This document shows positions 13,407 to 26,270 of a stretch of DNA of 64,000 nt, piece after piece. The notes below the pieces were generated by a model. The model was given only the letters and a program-made list of their open reading frames with translations, was not told where the DNA came from and ran no database searches. The position numbers and the translations under genes are program-made. This stretch comes from Earliella scabrosa. Taxonomy: Eukaryota; Basidiomycota; Agaricomycetes; Polyporales; Polyporaceae. The stretch is from contig JABYQQ010000031.1 of assembly GCA_022605405.1 (NCBI GenBank), positions 62,001-126,000 on the forward strand. Direction: 5' to 3'. Numbering within the stretch: position 1 is the stretch's first letter; the number at the start of each line of letters is the position of its first letter.

Positions 13407-15261
13407 ATGGCAACTTCGATGTGCAGTGAAGTACAGGTCATTCAAGAGCAGATTGAACTGTGGGTAGACAACCGTCATAAACTCCTCATTGCGTGTTGTC
13501 CCGTTGGCGTATATTGACGATCATGTCATGTAGGAGGACCACGTTCGTGCGTGGCTTGCATGCTTGCGCACTGGTTAGCTCTAACCTATGATCGGGCAGT
13601 ATGTCGCTCTCGCGAGCTACACAGTCTTGCTCTGGGACCATGCAGTCACCTTTGGAGATGAAGTGAGATACATATGGAGGCGGAGAAAAGGTCCACGTAC
13701 GTCCTGAGCGGGTGTATTTCCGATTTCCGCTCACTGTCAGATGCAGTCATCTGGCTATTCCTCCTTGTAGGTCCACTCTTTAGGTTGGGGGCTGCAGCTA
13801 ACGTGATCCAGAACCGGTATTTGACACCGCTGTCCTTCATTGTCAATCTCTTTGGTCAGTGGTGGGGCTCACCTATTCTGGCATACCGATCCATTCAGTT
13901 TCACTATAGCCTACTTCTCTGAGATATGGACACCGGAAGTGAGTGAACGACTACATCAGCGTCTGGAAAGCTGACCGACTCGGACGTGGGCCTCGGTTGT
14001 ACAAGATGTGAGCTCTCTCACAGCTACAACACCAGTATTATACCCACCGTTACGCAGTTGCAAGAAGTTCGTACGATACGAAGGCAGCATGACCGTAATC
14101 GGCATCAATACATCCGCGCTCATGATGCTGTTGCGGATATACGCCATGTACGAGAAGAACATCAAAGTTGTCGTCCTCGTTGCCGCAACCTTTACGGTGG
14201 AACTTGGTATGAACGCCTGGCTTCTTACAAAAGGAATTGGTGTGTATCTCCTTCTCACTAAGCCAATCGATGCGCCCTTTGACGAATGCTACCCTCCACT
14301 GCTCCTTAGCTGTTCCACGATGTCCTCCACTATCCTCCGGTATGTTCGACAGAGACTCAAAACACAGAGCGTTCTACACTAACGCACAGTGACAGCTTGT
14401 ACCATGATCTTTGACATTACTGATGTGTATGTCATTCGACTCTGCGGGTTTGCTTGCGATTGATGCGGTTTTCAGGCCGAGTGTCGTCGTGGCATCCTCT
14501 GCATGGCTCCCACTGCTCTATGACACAATCGTACTCGCACTCACTGTCAAACGCTCCTTCTCCACGGCAAGACACCCATCCATCGGTCGAACCATGCGTA
14601 TTTTGCTGAAGGAAGGTATCTGGTACTATAGGCGAGTGTCTTCATGCACGTCTCATGTGCTGTCTCGTAACTCAATGTCCAATACCCGCTCAGTGTGATA
14701 TTCTGTATCACATTGATCCTTACCGTCATGATCGTATCCGCCCCTGATGGGCTGAAGAATGTCACGGCTCAGTGCGTCGAACATGTTCTTCGTGCACAAG
14801 ACAAGGCTGATGGGAGTCTTATACCCACTATAGAACCGAGTATATGTAAGTCCTACTGCACCGAGAACACATGGATAGGGCTCCTTGAACTCGTTTTCAG
14901 CATGACAGTGGCGATGATGTCTCGTATCACCCTCCATCTCAAGAAGGAAGCACATCGACCTTCTGACAACCTCGGGGCGCACGACACGTACGAGCTTCGC
15001 TCCGTCGTCCATGCAAGTTCCGGCAGCGTCGGTACTAGTGCAATTAACTTCGCGCACGTCAACCGGCGGAATAATCTTGCGGCAGCACAGATGACAATAT
15101 CTGTCCAAGAGTGCTTCGTGACGCACGATGACCACGGTCGAGAAGTTGCAATGCCGCAGAGCTTGAAGAAGGTGGCCCAAGTCAATCATCATGAGAGGAA
15201 GTCATGGGAAGGCGATGAGGAGTGGATTGAGCTCACAGGCATGCCAATTTCACGCACCTAA
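13407..15261 (+). CDS. DUF6533-family multi-pass membrane protein
   Basis: Spliced gene encoding a membrane protein of unknown function common in Agaricomycetes. Likely exons begin at the ATG at 13407 (to about 13463), then 13600-13690 or 13696 carrying the DUF6533 signature (VLLWDHAVTF then EVRYIWRRR). Next come a segment with NRYLTPLSFIVNLF ending at 13854, a short exon with YFSEIWTPE, and a long one with KFVRYEGSMTVIGI and LVAATFTVELGMNAWLL. After those are the TACTMIFD exon, SSAWLPLLYDTIVLALT to 14631, and 14694-15261 with ITLILTVMIVSAPDGLKN and TVAMMSRITLHLKK plus a hydrophilic tail. I count about six or seven hydrophobic helices. The intron 14632-14693 starts with GC, not GT. Several inner exon borders are approximate, notably 13690-13771, 13940-14060 and 14240-14391. 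No obvious defect, so the gene is probably functional. Confidence 0.75.
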
Positions 15262-15434
15262 AACGCTTCCAAAAGGTGTAGACGTTTCAACGCTCCTCAA
15301 TATAGAGACGAGGTTTGCAGTGACATACTAGGCGTCTATCAGCGCTTTGCCTGCAAATGCCCACTTAAAAGCCGCGTCATGGTCGTGGTCTCCTTGACCT
15401 TGTTCCCTCACCACCACTCATCTTAACAGACACG

Positions 15435-16820
15435 ATGCCAAAGACTGTCAAAGCAACGACGTTCTCCCGCAAACTGTCTTCAAGCGCGACTGCTTCTCGG
15501 CAGACAGTAGGTGCGAGTGGTGTCACGATCGCTCAGAACCACCGCACCACATCCCAGTGGCGCGAGTCGACGGTGGCTGCAAACGCGAAGGTATGAGCTA
15601 TGTCTTGTCCGGTTCTATGGAACTATTTGATGCAGTACTCATTCGGACACGTTATGGCAGATATCCAAGCACAAGGCACTGACTTTGTATCGTCTCAAGC
15701 CTACTGATCTCGAAGGGCTCCGCTTCGAGACTGAGAAGTAAGCTGTACTATTGAATGCTCGCCATATAGAGGCGCCTAATGCCCGAGGTCAGGAAGCTCC
15801 TTGGGGGTGAACCCATCGACACATACCTATACAGTGAGCGCGATGTCGAGCGACGGGCTTGGGAGCGCCATGGCGGACCAAAAGGGTTCGACGCGTAGTG
15901 AGTACACATCCTGCGCTTCATCCTTCTCGCATTAACTATTTCCAAGTCTTTCAAGTCTGCGTCGCAGGTATCTGAACAAGTACGGGGAGAACGCCTTATG
16001 GAAGTTCAAACAACCATCGCCATACGGGGAAGCATGCGTTGCGGACACATTTGAGACGACTGAACCTCGTCCTCCAGAGCAGCACAAGGCTACTACCGGC
16101 GCTCCTCGTCCCAAACCTCTTAACCTCAAAGCGGATATGGCACCTTGGCTATGGCACGCTTACAACAAAGCGCTTGACAGGCATAACGCTCGGGGCCTCG
16201 AGCTCGGCTACCTCCCTTTCAGCACTAATGCGCAGCGGGAGAGGCCGCTCGTCCTCGCTATGCAAGTTGCGAAGACATATCCTCCGCGACCCAGAGATCG
16301 GTTGCCCTCCTCCGCAAGCGTCGACGCGCTAAGAGCGGTCCTTGCTCAGGCTGCGAGTCCCCCGGAAGAAGACGACTATGGCGTGCATGTCGAAGGCCTC
16401 GAGTACAAGTACATCGCCTTTCCGGAGGAAATAGAGTGGTACGAATGGAGCGTTGACTATTTGGAGCGCGTCTACTCCGCTCTGGTCGCTGTCATCAAGG
16501 AGCACGGACAGGGCGATGAAGGTTGGCGCACGATTCGATGGGAGGTCTACGACAAGGTGCGTGCTTGGACTTCTACACGAATGCGTGGTCATTCTGACTT
16601 GTCACAGTACGCGGAGAGCATGAGGAAGCCTATCGAGTACTGCATGGATCGAAACCTCTGGGAAGACGACGCGGCCAAGTGGCTCGAAGGCCGGCTCACT
16701 ACCGACGGCAATATTCTTGACACCTATTTGCGGAGGTGCTCTCCCTCGGGGATGATATACAACAGCGTGGTACCCTTGTTGAGCCCTTGCGGCAACGCCA
16801 AGATCGGCGCTGCGTCCTAA
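15435..16820 (+). CDS. Family member A: protein with XPA C-terminal-like motif, intact
   Basis: Five exons (15435-15590, 15661-15737, 15772-15897, 15956-16556, 16608-16820) give 390 residues without a stop. The second exon is 77 nt, as in members B and D. The basic, serine/threonine-rich N-terminus is followed by a segment with KALTLYRLKPTDLEGL and then YSERDVERRAWERHGGPKGF. These two pieces together resemble the C-terminal DNA-binding part of XPA, a nucleotide excision repair scaffold, but there is no Cys4 zinc finger. The second half is shared only with the other members: PWLWHAYNKAL, WSVDYLERVY, IRWEVYDK and AAKWLEGRL. The 51-bp last intron is a multiple of three, so retention would keep the frame. 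DNA binding is my inference; the biological role is unknown. This is the most diverged of the four copies in its central part. Confidence 0.7.
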
Positions 16821-16980
16821 ACAGAACTGGCCTCATATCTGCCGTTTGCGAGACCAAGCTCTGCAGTGCTCTCCCGTAGTCGTGTACATCGTCTACTGGT
16901 AGTGCAGCGGTTTGCTACTTCCGAGAAATGACATGTACAATACATTCCGCATCTTCCTGCCTTGGGGTAGTCCACAGCCG

Positions 16981-17974
16981 TCAGTCCTCTTCAAGACCCT
17001 CTGACCACGCCTCATACTTCTCTACCGTTTCCAAGAAACCGGTCAACTTGCCTCTTGCGTACCCGATAGCGTCTCTGCCAACGACGAAGTGGAGCGGGGG
17101 ATCTTCCAGAGAAGCGACCCTGCAGAATACCTCAGCGCATTTGCGGGCATCCTTCCACTCGATGCTCGCGAAGTTGTCCGCTCGCATGACGGCACATGGG
17201 AGGTTCGGTCTAGCAGCGTAGGCAGAGGGCGGAGGCGACCATATCGCTTTAGCCGTGATCGGGGTCTTGACCCATCCTGGTTCGATGAGCGTAATCTGAA
17301 TTGAAGATAGTTACTAAGATAGAGGTCAAGTTCCGCAGCCAGACTCTCCGTGATCCCCTCGAGTGCTAGAAACAGACGCGAGATTGAGTCGTGATTTGTT
17401 ATATGCGCGCCCAGTGACCTAGTCTTGGCTCACCGAACTTCGAAGCAGCGTAAAATCCGACGCCGGGAGCTCCTACTATGCCCAAGAAGGAGGACATCTG
17501 CAGGAGACGTCCTCCGACGCCGGGCGGGTTTGACTCGCGGAAAAACTTCACGGCTTCCTTCGTGACGCGAAGGTTCCCCCAGAAGTTCGTCTCCATGAGT
17601 TCTCTCCCGGTAGACTCCTCCTGGCCCTCTACCTCTCCGAGGGCGCCGTAACCGGCGTTGTTCACGACGACGTCGATGCGCCCGAACACGTCTTTGCACC
17701 GAGCGAAGGCGGCAACGATCTCCTCGGACTTGGTGATGTCGAGCGCGAAGACCAGAAGACGATCTGCAGAGTACTTCTGTGCGAGATCGTCGAGCATCGC
17801 TGGCTGACGAGCTGTCGCAGCGACCATCTCCCCCTTCTCCAAGAGAACCTCAGTCAGTGCACGTCCAATGCCACTCGAGGTTCCTGTAACTGGGAGAACA
17901 TCAGCAGCAAGCTTGAGTGAGGTGTCGTGTCGCAACGTACTGAACCAAACTTTGGGAGGATCGATCGACGCCAT
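16981..17974 (-). CDS. Short-chain dehydrogenase/reductase (classical SDR), possibly frameshifted
   Basis: NAD(P)-dependent oxidoreductase of unknown substrate. Exon 17941-17974 (start MASIDPP), exon 17434-17889 with the nucleotide-binding motif TGTSSGIG, NNAG, and the catalytic pair within GVGFYAASKF (Tyr and Lys of YxxxK), then an exon from 17365 with LEGITESLAAELD. The last exon is 16981-17295, with ITLIEPGWVKT. Between LAAELD (ending about 17325) and ITLIEPGW (17295) lie 29 bases that neither fit an intron nor keep the frame. Either a small indel has broken the gene or the splice there is unusual. The Rossmann core and active site are otherwise complete and the length (about 300 residues) is normal. 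The gene converges on member A, with 160 bp between the stops. Confidence 0.75.
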
Positions 17975-20900
17975 GAGTTGAGGAGGGCCTGGAGGGAAAG
18001 GTAGATCCGAAGAACAAGTCGAGATGTTGGCTGCGCATCTTAAGTACGCGTGGAGCAAAGTTATGTCTGGTCCTGCATATCCCCACGATACGAAATCCTG
18101 CGCGCTATGTGTCTGCCTCATGGCCGCTTCTTGACCGATACATAACATACCTATAGAAGCCTTCAGGTGATATGAGCCCGAAAGTCCTCAAATGGTCGCT
18201 TGGTGTCCTTCGAAGTCTGATGATAAAAGATACTATACCGTTGCAGTCACTGACTGAATGGCTAAGTCACTTCGGATTGCGCGATGTTTCCAGGTATGCT
18301 TCAGATTGTGGTTGGACATGTGAATCCAATGGCCGGCCTGACAGATACTAGACAGATCATTTTGTATCCCCGGCGGAACTCTTCACACACTCGCTGGCCG
18401 ATCCAAAGCGTTGGACACTGGGAGGCCGTTAATAGTTGCGTCAGGAACTGTCGATGTGAAAGCCATGAGCTCGAACTTACGCCTTTGTGCAAAGCAGAGT
18501 CAATCGTCAAGTACACGTCTAGATCCTACTCATGAGACAAAGCTGAGGATGTGAGTAATGGAGTAACCAATGAGAACTCGCCTCCCAGCTTCGATTTGCT
18601 CCACAGGGTCGCCGTCAGCGACACATCGGTCTCACAGACAAACAGTGTCCGGTACCCACGGAGACTAACCTGATGAATTCAAGAGGTCAGGCGATTCAGC
18701 GAAGTCAAGAAGACGTATGAAATCCCTTACGGGTACTTCTCTCCAGTACACTCCTGAGACTCTCCGTAAGCATCACTGTGCGAGTCGAGACATCGGCCTT
18801 CACGGGGATATTCAGGGCACGGCAATTGCCGGAACACACGCGCCTCTCCGGCCCGGGGTCCCCGTTGCTAAGTTGCTCTCAACCCTTCTCAACCTCCTTC
18901 AACCTCTCACCTTTTTCTCCGCCTACTCTGATGCTTCCCGTGTGGCTGGGACTGATCCATGTAGTATCGATCATAGTCCTTTTCTCTTCACTTGCGCTGC
19001 CACCTTCGAACGCCAGGCCCGCCACTCATCCAAAGTGCCACAATGTGTCCACATTCTACATCACGCTCAAGCAGTGAGCCGCAGTGCAGCAAGGTCGAAC
19101 CTCAAAACTATGGGAGGACGGGATCGTTGAGTCTGAGAACGAGGACTTGTTGGTGTGTTTGGGGCTACAGAACACGTAGTGAGTACCACACCTCCCTGAG
19201 TCGTCGACGCGGGAAGGGCCATGGTACGTTGTGTCTTGTCGCTTTGGACCCCGCCCGTCTACGTCTTCGTGGAAGCTCTCGGTCCGAGACGATGTGGAGC
19301 AATGCCGCACTACCTGAAGGGAAGGACTTCTTCATTGCTCATCACGCAGCCGTCTTTGCTCCGCTACCATGCATCCCCGACTCAGTCAAGCTATCTCATG
19401 TTTTGACACTCAGAGAAGGGGTTACCTTGGGACAGGGCCGGCTGCTGACTCCTTCAAACACCCGCCGTCCCCCTTAGACTTGACTCCAAGGAATGAGTCA
19501 ATCCTGGGGGATACTTTCCGGCTCGACGCTGATGTTTGAAGAGTGGCAGGACTTGCGACTTCCTCAAGTCTCTTTCGTTGGATGTCATATTGCCACTGAC
19601 CAGGCCAACCGCTCAGACACCCCGGAGTGCAGGACACAAGGACAGCTACTTATGGTAGTCTGGTGAGCGAATCCACGCTCGCCGTCATGTTGGCAGGGGT
19701 CACTTCTAGGTCATGATCAGGGATTTATGCACCTAACCAATATCGTGTACGTTTGAACGGTTCCAATCTGGTGAGCCTCCGTTTCGTCCGCGATTGCTGC
19801 AAAGCACAGAGTCGGTGTGAAGACAGCTGGATGTTCATGTGGTCCATGATGCATGCAGGATCTGATCCGGATCGTTCATACGAAGTATTCACCGTCTTTG
19901 AGTCGGTCCAGAACCGTGACGGCCCGTCTGAAGTGATCCCCGTGCCGTACATGTCGCTCCATGCTTCCATTCCTGCCGACGTCTGGAAGCGGGAGTCGGT
20001 CTATGTGGGTAGGGCTATTAGGTACTAGCGGACTTTGAAACCTAACATGGCGGACCGGCTCGGTCCGATTAGCACAATAAGTATCTGCTAGTAGGTGGCC
20101 TAATTGGCGGTTGTAGTCAGTCTAGCGGAGTTCAAACGTGCCTGAAGCCTCGTAATATACAATTGTATGTCCCTCTTGTGAGGCTCTCTGGGAGAAAACT
20201 GGCTGAGAAGTGAATTAAAAGACCAGAAAATTCTTTGCAACAGCTGTACACACTCTCTGAAAGGTCCATGAGGTAGCTGAGCTGTGTCCGGGATGACCGG
20301 AATAGGCGCTCATTGTGTGCGAAGGTGCAGAGGGCTCAGAAATGGTCTATTTACCAACTTTTTCTGGACTGGGTCCATCTTAGACGTTTGTAAATGCATA
20401 TATCGGGCTTGCTGTATGAAATCGCAGCAATACACTTGGCAGTCCGAGCACCATTAGGAGTGCCATCATGTTCGCACGTGTCAGCGCGCGGAGCTGGAGG
20501 AAAACATATCTTCCCGTGCACGAAAATCACACATATTTGCACCTCAAATGATGGCAAATGTCCATCTGTTTGGTATCAGCAGTTTTGCAGCACAAACACA
20601 ACAGAATGCTGTCTCTAAATCATGATCCCTCCGAAATTAATTCGATTTAATTTCTGTACTTCCCCCGCAACCTACCCACATAGGTCGAGTGCCCTGGAAG
20701 CCAGGTTAGAATGAGCGATTGTGCGCACTTCACCCGCCTCTCGATAATTGTTGATCACCGCGCAGGGACTCCTCCAGCCCACTTCCAAGTCATCTCAGCC
20801 TCCGCCACTCTTCATCCCATTGTATGTCGTCCACGCATGCCACGGAGGTTTCCGTCTCTTCCGATTCTATTTTCGGGTCCAGGAACGCAGCAATACGTAA

Positions 20901-23007
20901 CACTGTGGCATTGGATAAAGCGGAGGAAGTCAATTCGCAACAGCCCGCTCCGTCCGTATCGCGTAGGTTTGCCTGAATCCACCGTGCTGCACATCTGCTG
21001 ACCCTCAAAGGTCGTCCGGGGCCGACCAAACGGGTATTCTCTATCTACGCTCTCTGTTCGTGCGGAACGTTTGCCTTTAATCTGCCGCTGGCATCGGAAG
21101 AACACAAGAAGATTTGACGTGCGCTTCGTCGTGCCTCCACCTCTCTGTCTGACTACAAGCTCCGCACTGTGTTGGTAAGCCCTTCTTCCTGCTTTCCGAG
21201 CACATTCGTACAAGTCGAATAACTACGTGGAACGAAGACCAGACGGGTGAAGAGGCATAGCGCATGCCCATCCGGCAGAGGCACTAGTCATGGCATGTGC
21301 CGTCCGCCTGCAAACTCGCAAAAGCCGCTCCATGACCATGAGATCGTGCATTCTGTATTCCAATCCCAACTCTCAGTCGCAACGTCCGATGTCCGACGTT
21401 GGCTATACCGCACATATCCACCGACGATCCTATCGGAGAGGTGCTGAGAAACGGAAGAGGTGGCTTTCGTAAGTGTTTGAGTTTAATGTCGTGCGGTGAC
21501 TGACAGCAGGCTAATGCATTACTTAGCAATATTCCCATCTGCAGGGTGTACTCGGGGGCTGCCGCACAAAATCCAGCTTACCTTTCGATCGAGCATTGCG
21601 TCCCGAACGAACGGTGATGAGACTCCGGAGTGTCTGGGCTCTGCAGGGAAACCCGAGAAGCACTCTAGAGGATGGAAGGTGATAGGGTCGTCGCCTCTGC
21701 TACCTCACACAGTCGAGACCTAAGGAGGAAGGATGAAATGAAGTGTATATGCGCAGGAGAGTCGCAGACAAAGGTCTCGGATCGCAGTCGCAGTCGTATG
21801 TCTCAGGGTCGCAGGTCGCAGGGGAAGTACGCAGGAAGGAGTCGCAGGGGAACGCAAACGCAGGAGAGATGGTGATGGTCCGAAGGTAAGCTAAGGGAGG
21901 GTGGTGGCTATGCACGATGTCTAAGTAAGGGGATATCGACACTAAATAAGCTAAATATGCGATAAGTCCGAGCTGTGCTACTGGAATGGGGCTCATACTC
22001 GAAAGGTAAGTGCGAGACTCGAACCTGAGGTGTCACGGATGGTCAGAATCGGAGCACAGACGGTGCTGGTGCATAACAACGGGAGTCGCCGATTCCGCCT
22101 GTAAGGTGGTCGTTTGGCTGAGTACGGTGGGAATCGGGAGCATCAGGGCTGTCCGTATCTCGCGTTTAATCGTGTTTCTTGACCTGTCACTGTTGCTCGA
22201 GTGGTCGTCTCATACTGAGTAATGCTTCGAATCTCAGAGTGTACACCCACAGGCTCTAGAACAGGGCCGTTGCTGGGCGGCTGCGAGTGCAAGTGCGGGG
22301 GGCTCTGTGCGTCTCCCTCCCGCGAGACGTCGGGCTTACGTCTTCTGGCGGCTGGAGGGCTGAGTCACAGTTGACGACACCCCGCAATCGCCTCGAGGCT
22401 TGCGAAGCTTGTGATTGCGCACTCAGCGCAGGGTCTTCCCTGGTCTTTCCTCCAAGGCTGAAGCCTTGCCACATTCTCTCGCGCCGACCGTCTCTATTTG
22501 CTGAGATGATGTTGATGGCGTACACCTCTGGCCTGGCCGAGGAAACCTGGGGGACATACTTATGTTGGTCCATACCGTAGAGCTTGTACTACGGTACCCT
22601 CTTGTGATTGTGTCCCAGATGTGGGAGATGAACGGGGGATGCCGTACAGGAAACAAGTGCAAACAGCGTGCTGAGTATTAAATCAGTGCTAATGAAGTCC
22701 CGGGAGAGTGCCCGCTCCCTGTTTCTGGCCCTCTTCTCGTACTCCAGCCATCCTCTCACCTACCCCAGAGAAACAGATCGCGTCGAGGACGATCCATCTG
22801 AGCAAGGTGAGTGCTTGTTCGACGCCAAGTTGCGGTGCATCTCCGCTTTTGATCGACGGGCGCTGCCTCGGCTTCCGAGGTGCCTCGTTGCTCTGCGTCG
22901 CATCCACGCTCAAAGCTTCGCGGAACCAAATATCCCACATCACTCGCCCTCGCTGTCCACCTTGTCCTTCTCGACTCCTTCATATATATCACATCTACCA
23001 TGACCCT
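17975..23007. other. About 5 kb with no supported gene
   Basis: No family-like protein could be assembled on either strand. A 91-codon frame at 19753-20028 and a short stretch at 21290-21470 followed by GTAAGT look somewhat protein-like, but neither has a proper partner exon or a recognisable motif. 21720-21870 on the plus strand is purine-rich and low in complexity. Probably intergenic DNA with decayed remnants. Confidence 0.35.
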
Positions 23008-23611
23008 TGATGAACTTCAGACCTGGAAGGCAGGGAGCCGACTGTAAGTCAGACGAGTAGACGATCTTCAGTCAGTGAGCGAACGACTAGATTGCATAGA
23101 TGTGTAGTACCTGTAAGTCAGACGAGTAGACGACTACAAGTACTAATCAGTAACTAGTAAGCAAGCATAGTATGTAAGGAGACTTACTCTTCAGTCAGTG
23201 AGCGAACGACTGAAGAGCAACGAACGAGAGACGACAGCTTATATACTGAGAGACGAAGTGAATGAGTAATCGTATGAAGCTGTCACATGAAGCTATGAAT
23301 AATAGCCAAGAATATTCTGAGTAAGAGACAAGCATATTCTGAGTCATACAGTGAGTCTGGAGACTTCTGGAGTATCGTAGAACGCACAGCCTATGTGGAG
23401 AAGTAGCTATGTACAGTAGGAAACATAGTACAGATGCGAAGAAATCCATGTATAGTAGGTAAGTATCAAGTGCACAGCTTATTTCCTTTTTGGGAAATAA
23501 GCGCCAATCGGAACAGACCGGCTTCAATTTGGCACTGGGTACCAGAGGTCGGTGCCATTTCGAAGCCTGCTTCACCCGTGGTCACATGACCGTGTAAGCG
23601 CTCTTTCAACA
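23008..23611 (-). repeat. Solo LTR of a Copia-type element (family 2)
   Basis: 604 bp, starting TGTTGAA and ending TTCATCA on the minus strand, flanked by the 5-bp target duplication ACCCT (23003-23007 and 23612-23616). It aligns by eye with the solo LTR at 54317-54903, including the ends and the repeated hairpin block. A TATA-like stretch lies near 23239-23245. The internal part was presumably lost by LTR-LTR recombination. The repeat lies only 46 bp upstream of the ATG of member B, so it now forms that gene's promoter region. Confidence 0.9.
23042..23211 (-). repeat. Unspliced/spliced block pair in solo LTR
   Basis: On the minus strand: block 1 at 23188-23211 (24 bp), an intron-like segment at 23134-23187 (54 bp, starts GTAAGT, ends TTGTAG) and block 2 at 23111-23133 (23 bp). 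After a 22-bp spacer, blocks 1 and 2 recur directly joined at 23065-23088 and 23042-23064. Both copies of each block are identical. Confidence 0.85.
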
Positions 23612-23657
23612 ACCCTCATGCATCTACTTCTCAAGCACACTAGTGTCGTCATCTCTC

Positions 23658-25090
23658 ATGGCGCAAGTTCCCAAGACGAAGACGAAGAAGACCAACGCCC
23701 CTGCAGGCAAGGTCAGGAAGGCTAAGGCCAAGGGTCCCGAGACGGAAGACGTCGATAGCGAACCCGAAAACACGACTGCCTTGGACACCTTTGGCTGGGT
23801 CTCAGAAGTTCCGGAAAATCAAACGGTCAGCTCCTGCCACTCCTCTGTCTCTTGCACGCCTCTTATGGCCTTGTAACGCGCAGATCACGTACTTAAGAGC
23901 CGGTATGAAGTATCGGGTTACCACCAAACAGCTTCAGGGCATAAACTTCACGCAGCGGGAGTGCGTAGTTATTATTAGTGTGTCTGCATGTTGATGCGCA
24001 AGCTCACTGCAGCCATTCCAGTATGACTGACAGGAGGCGACGTACCCGATCCCAGTTCGATCAACTCTTGGAACGTCAGGTGGAACGGAAAGCCTGGGAG
24101 ATATATGGGGGACCAGACAAGTTCTGGATATAGTGCGTCGCACCTCTTTGCTCCTCTCCCTATCGCTTAGTGATGATGGCACATCTACGTCCTCCCCGCG
24201 CATGCCTATCACGAAATGCAATCACATCCGTAGCCTCAAAGAGCGCCTTCAAGTACATCTTGACGGGGGGATGTCATCCGAGTCATTCCACATTCCATAC
24301 GACTACGAACCTGGACGACTCTACGACCTAAGGGCGGACAGCCCACCTACTATTCCCGATCGCTACGTGCAGCAATCGGCTACCATCCAACAGGCCAAGG
24401 AACGGCTTCCCCCTTGGTTGTGGAAAGTCTGCAACACCGAGCTCCCAATGGCTTGCCCCCTGTTACCCTGTCACCTGAACGCGAACAAGCCATGTACCAC
24501 GCCATGATGTTCGCTGAGTCGACACACCCGCGCTACACGGACCGTCCGAAACAATACGTCCTGACGGTATCCTTCTGGAACTTACGCTCTGTTCTACGCA
24601 CCATCCCAGCTGCTCCCGAACGTACCTCGGACCAGTGGGGCATGGAGATCACCAATCTTCGTTGGCTCCCTGACAAACAGCGCTACGATTGGAGCGTCGA
24701 GTTCACGGAGCGTGTGCTCAAAGCGCTGTGCGCGCTGGTGAAGGCGGACGGCCTCGATGAGAAGGGGTGGAAGACCGCGCGCTGGAAGGTGTACCGACAG
24801 GTATGTGACCGGTCGCTGTCAATCTATGTTATGAGCAGCTGCTGACGCGTGGGCGTGGGTATCTGCAGTATGTCAAGACAGTCGCTGGCGGCATTCACTA
24901 CGATCCCAGTACTCAGCGGTGGCACGACCCTGCGGGCGAGTGACTGGATGGCCGGCTGAACTCGCCCGAGTGGGGGAATAGCTTGCGGTGCCAATGTCCC
25001 ACTGGCTCACGGTACAACGACCTCCTCCCGCATCCATCTGCACCGTCTCGCGAGTCAACGCCGGTGGCTGGCCCATCCTCGGCCGGTTGA
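23658..25090 (+). pseudogene. Family member B: broken paralogue of the XPA-C-like family
   Basis: Same five-exon plan: 23658-23825, 23884-23960 (77 nt), 24034-24132, 24234-24800 and 24869-25090. Basic N-terminus rich in lysine and alanine, then GWVSEVPENQ, a YRVTTKQLQGI segment, VERKAWEIYGGPDKF, GRLYDLR, LPPWLWKVCNTEL, WSVEFTERVLKAL and ARWKVYRQ. Two defects are visible. The fourth exon is one base short of frame: the reading frame shifts by one base at about 24447-24452, straight after the CNTEL segment. In the last exon the conserved tryptophan of the AEWL motif is TGA at 24941-24943. Both could be sequencing errors, but two independent lesions favour a pseudogene. The promoter region is occupied by a solo LTR. 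Confidence 0.75.
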
Positions 25091-26270
25091 TGTCCTTCCT
25101 GCCTTATCATTGTTTTTTCCGCTCTGTGCTGCTCTACTGCGTGAGTATCGGCATTGTGCATCCCTGATCGTGCGCTGACCCCTCGTCGCTAGTCCGATTA
25201 TATCTTGTTGAAGGTTTCCGGTCTTGAAGTTGTGTATGCTCGCATCCATCTCCATCGTTCGTCCCTTTCCACCCTTGTCCCTCGTCTGGTCACCGTTGTA
25301 CCCAATACTGTATCATAACCCCTCCCTCCCGTGCTCTTATCGTGCTTTGGACCCGCTCGTGTTATGGAATAGTTTGAACTTCTCGCACTCACCATCTCTT
25401 ACCTACGTGTCGCGCGCGCATCTCACGCCTATCTGTCGCCATATACTGTATTGTAGGTATGCCATCGGTACAGTGTGGCCAGTGTACCCTGTCCGGAACC
25501 GTGGACTCTAGCTCTCACATCTGTATGTAGAACAGTTACGCGTGATGTATCGCCGCGGGTATTCACGAAAGACTCACCCGATATCTCCCGGTGCTCATCG
25601 AAATGCGCTGCAACATTTTCTTTCGAACCTCATCCCTATAATACTCTTGCTTGACTCTCTTCAATGCATCTGCTTTGTGATGTGACAAACCAATCCTATG
25701 GTGGACGACTTCCATGCGAGACCGCCTGGACGTCGGCATCAGCAGCAAACTTGAACATAACTTAGTCAACTACCTACCGGTAGCTCATCCCTGCACAGTC
25801 CTTCGGTTGTTCCTCCGGCTGGTCGTCCAGCTCCGGCATCACACTTTGGTCAACATGTCGATGACTCCGGACCCCGTCAAGTTCGTCCTCGTTCGTTGTC
25901 GGCATGTCAGCGAGTGACTGCCATGCAAGCCTGAGCAAGCGCCTGTTGATAATCTGACTCATAACATGAGGATCTTGCAACTGAGAAGGAACCCCATTTA
26001 CATAGCGCGGTCTCCGTGCGAAGCTGTTCCATACCTCCGTGCACGAACGGCATAACCATCCCTTCCTCCTCTAAGTGCGACATGTGGAAAATTGACAGCG
26101 CGTCGCCGTCCCTAGGCCTTCGCTGAGGGCACTCGTTCGTCGAATTTCAAAGACCACACCGCCTCCTCGCGCTCTGCCGAAGGGAGGCGAGGTACGAGTT
26201 GGTAAGTGAGGTCGCGCGATGGCGTAAGTGAGCCCGACGCTGACCATATGTCTTGCAAATCCGCATTTAG
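25091..26270. other. Intergenic with a possible decayed coding fragment
   Basis: On the minus strand, frames at 25774-25980 and 25563-25769 read as ordinary-looking protein (segments SQIINRRLLRLAWQSLADMP and HHRIGLSHHKADALKRVKQE), and another short piece follows at 26112-26275. They may be exons of an old gene that continues beyond the Copia insertion site, but I could not join them or name a family. Nothing else recognised. Confidence 0.3.

Noticed and set aside
14840..14900. Intron GTAAGT ... TTTTCAG in the DUF6533 gene
   Set aside because: The sites look good, but removing the segment shifts the frame and creates a stop; reading through keeps the conserved C-terminus open.
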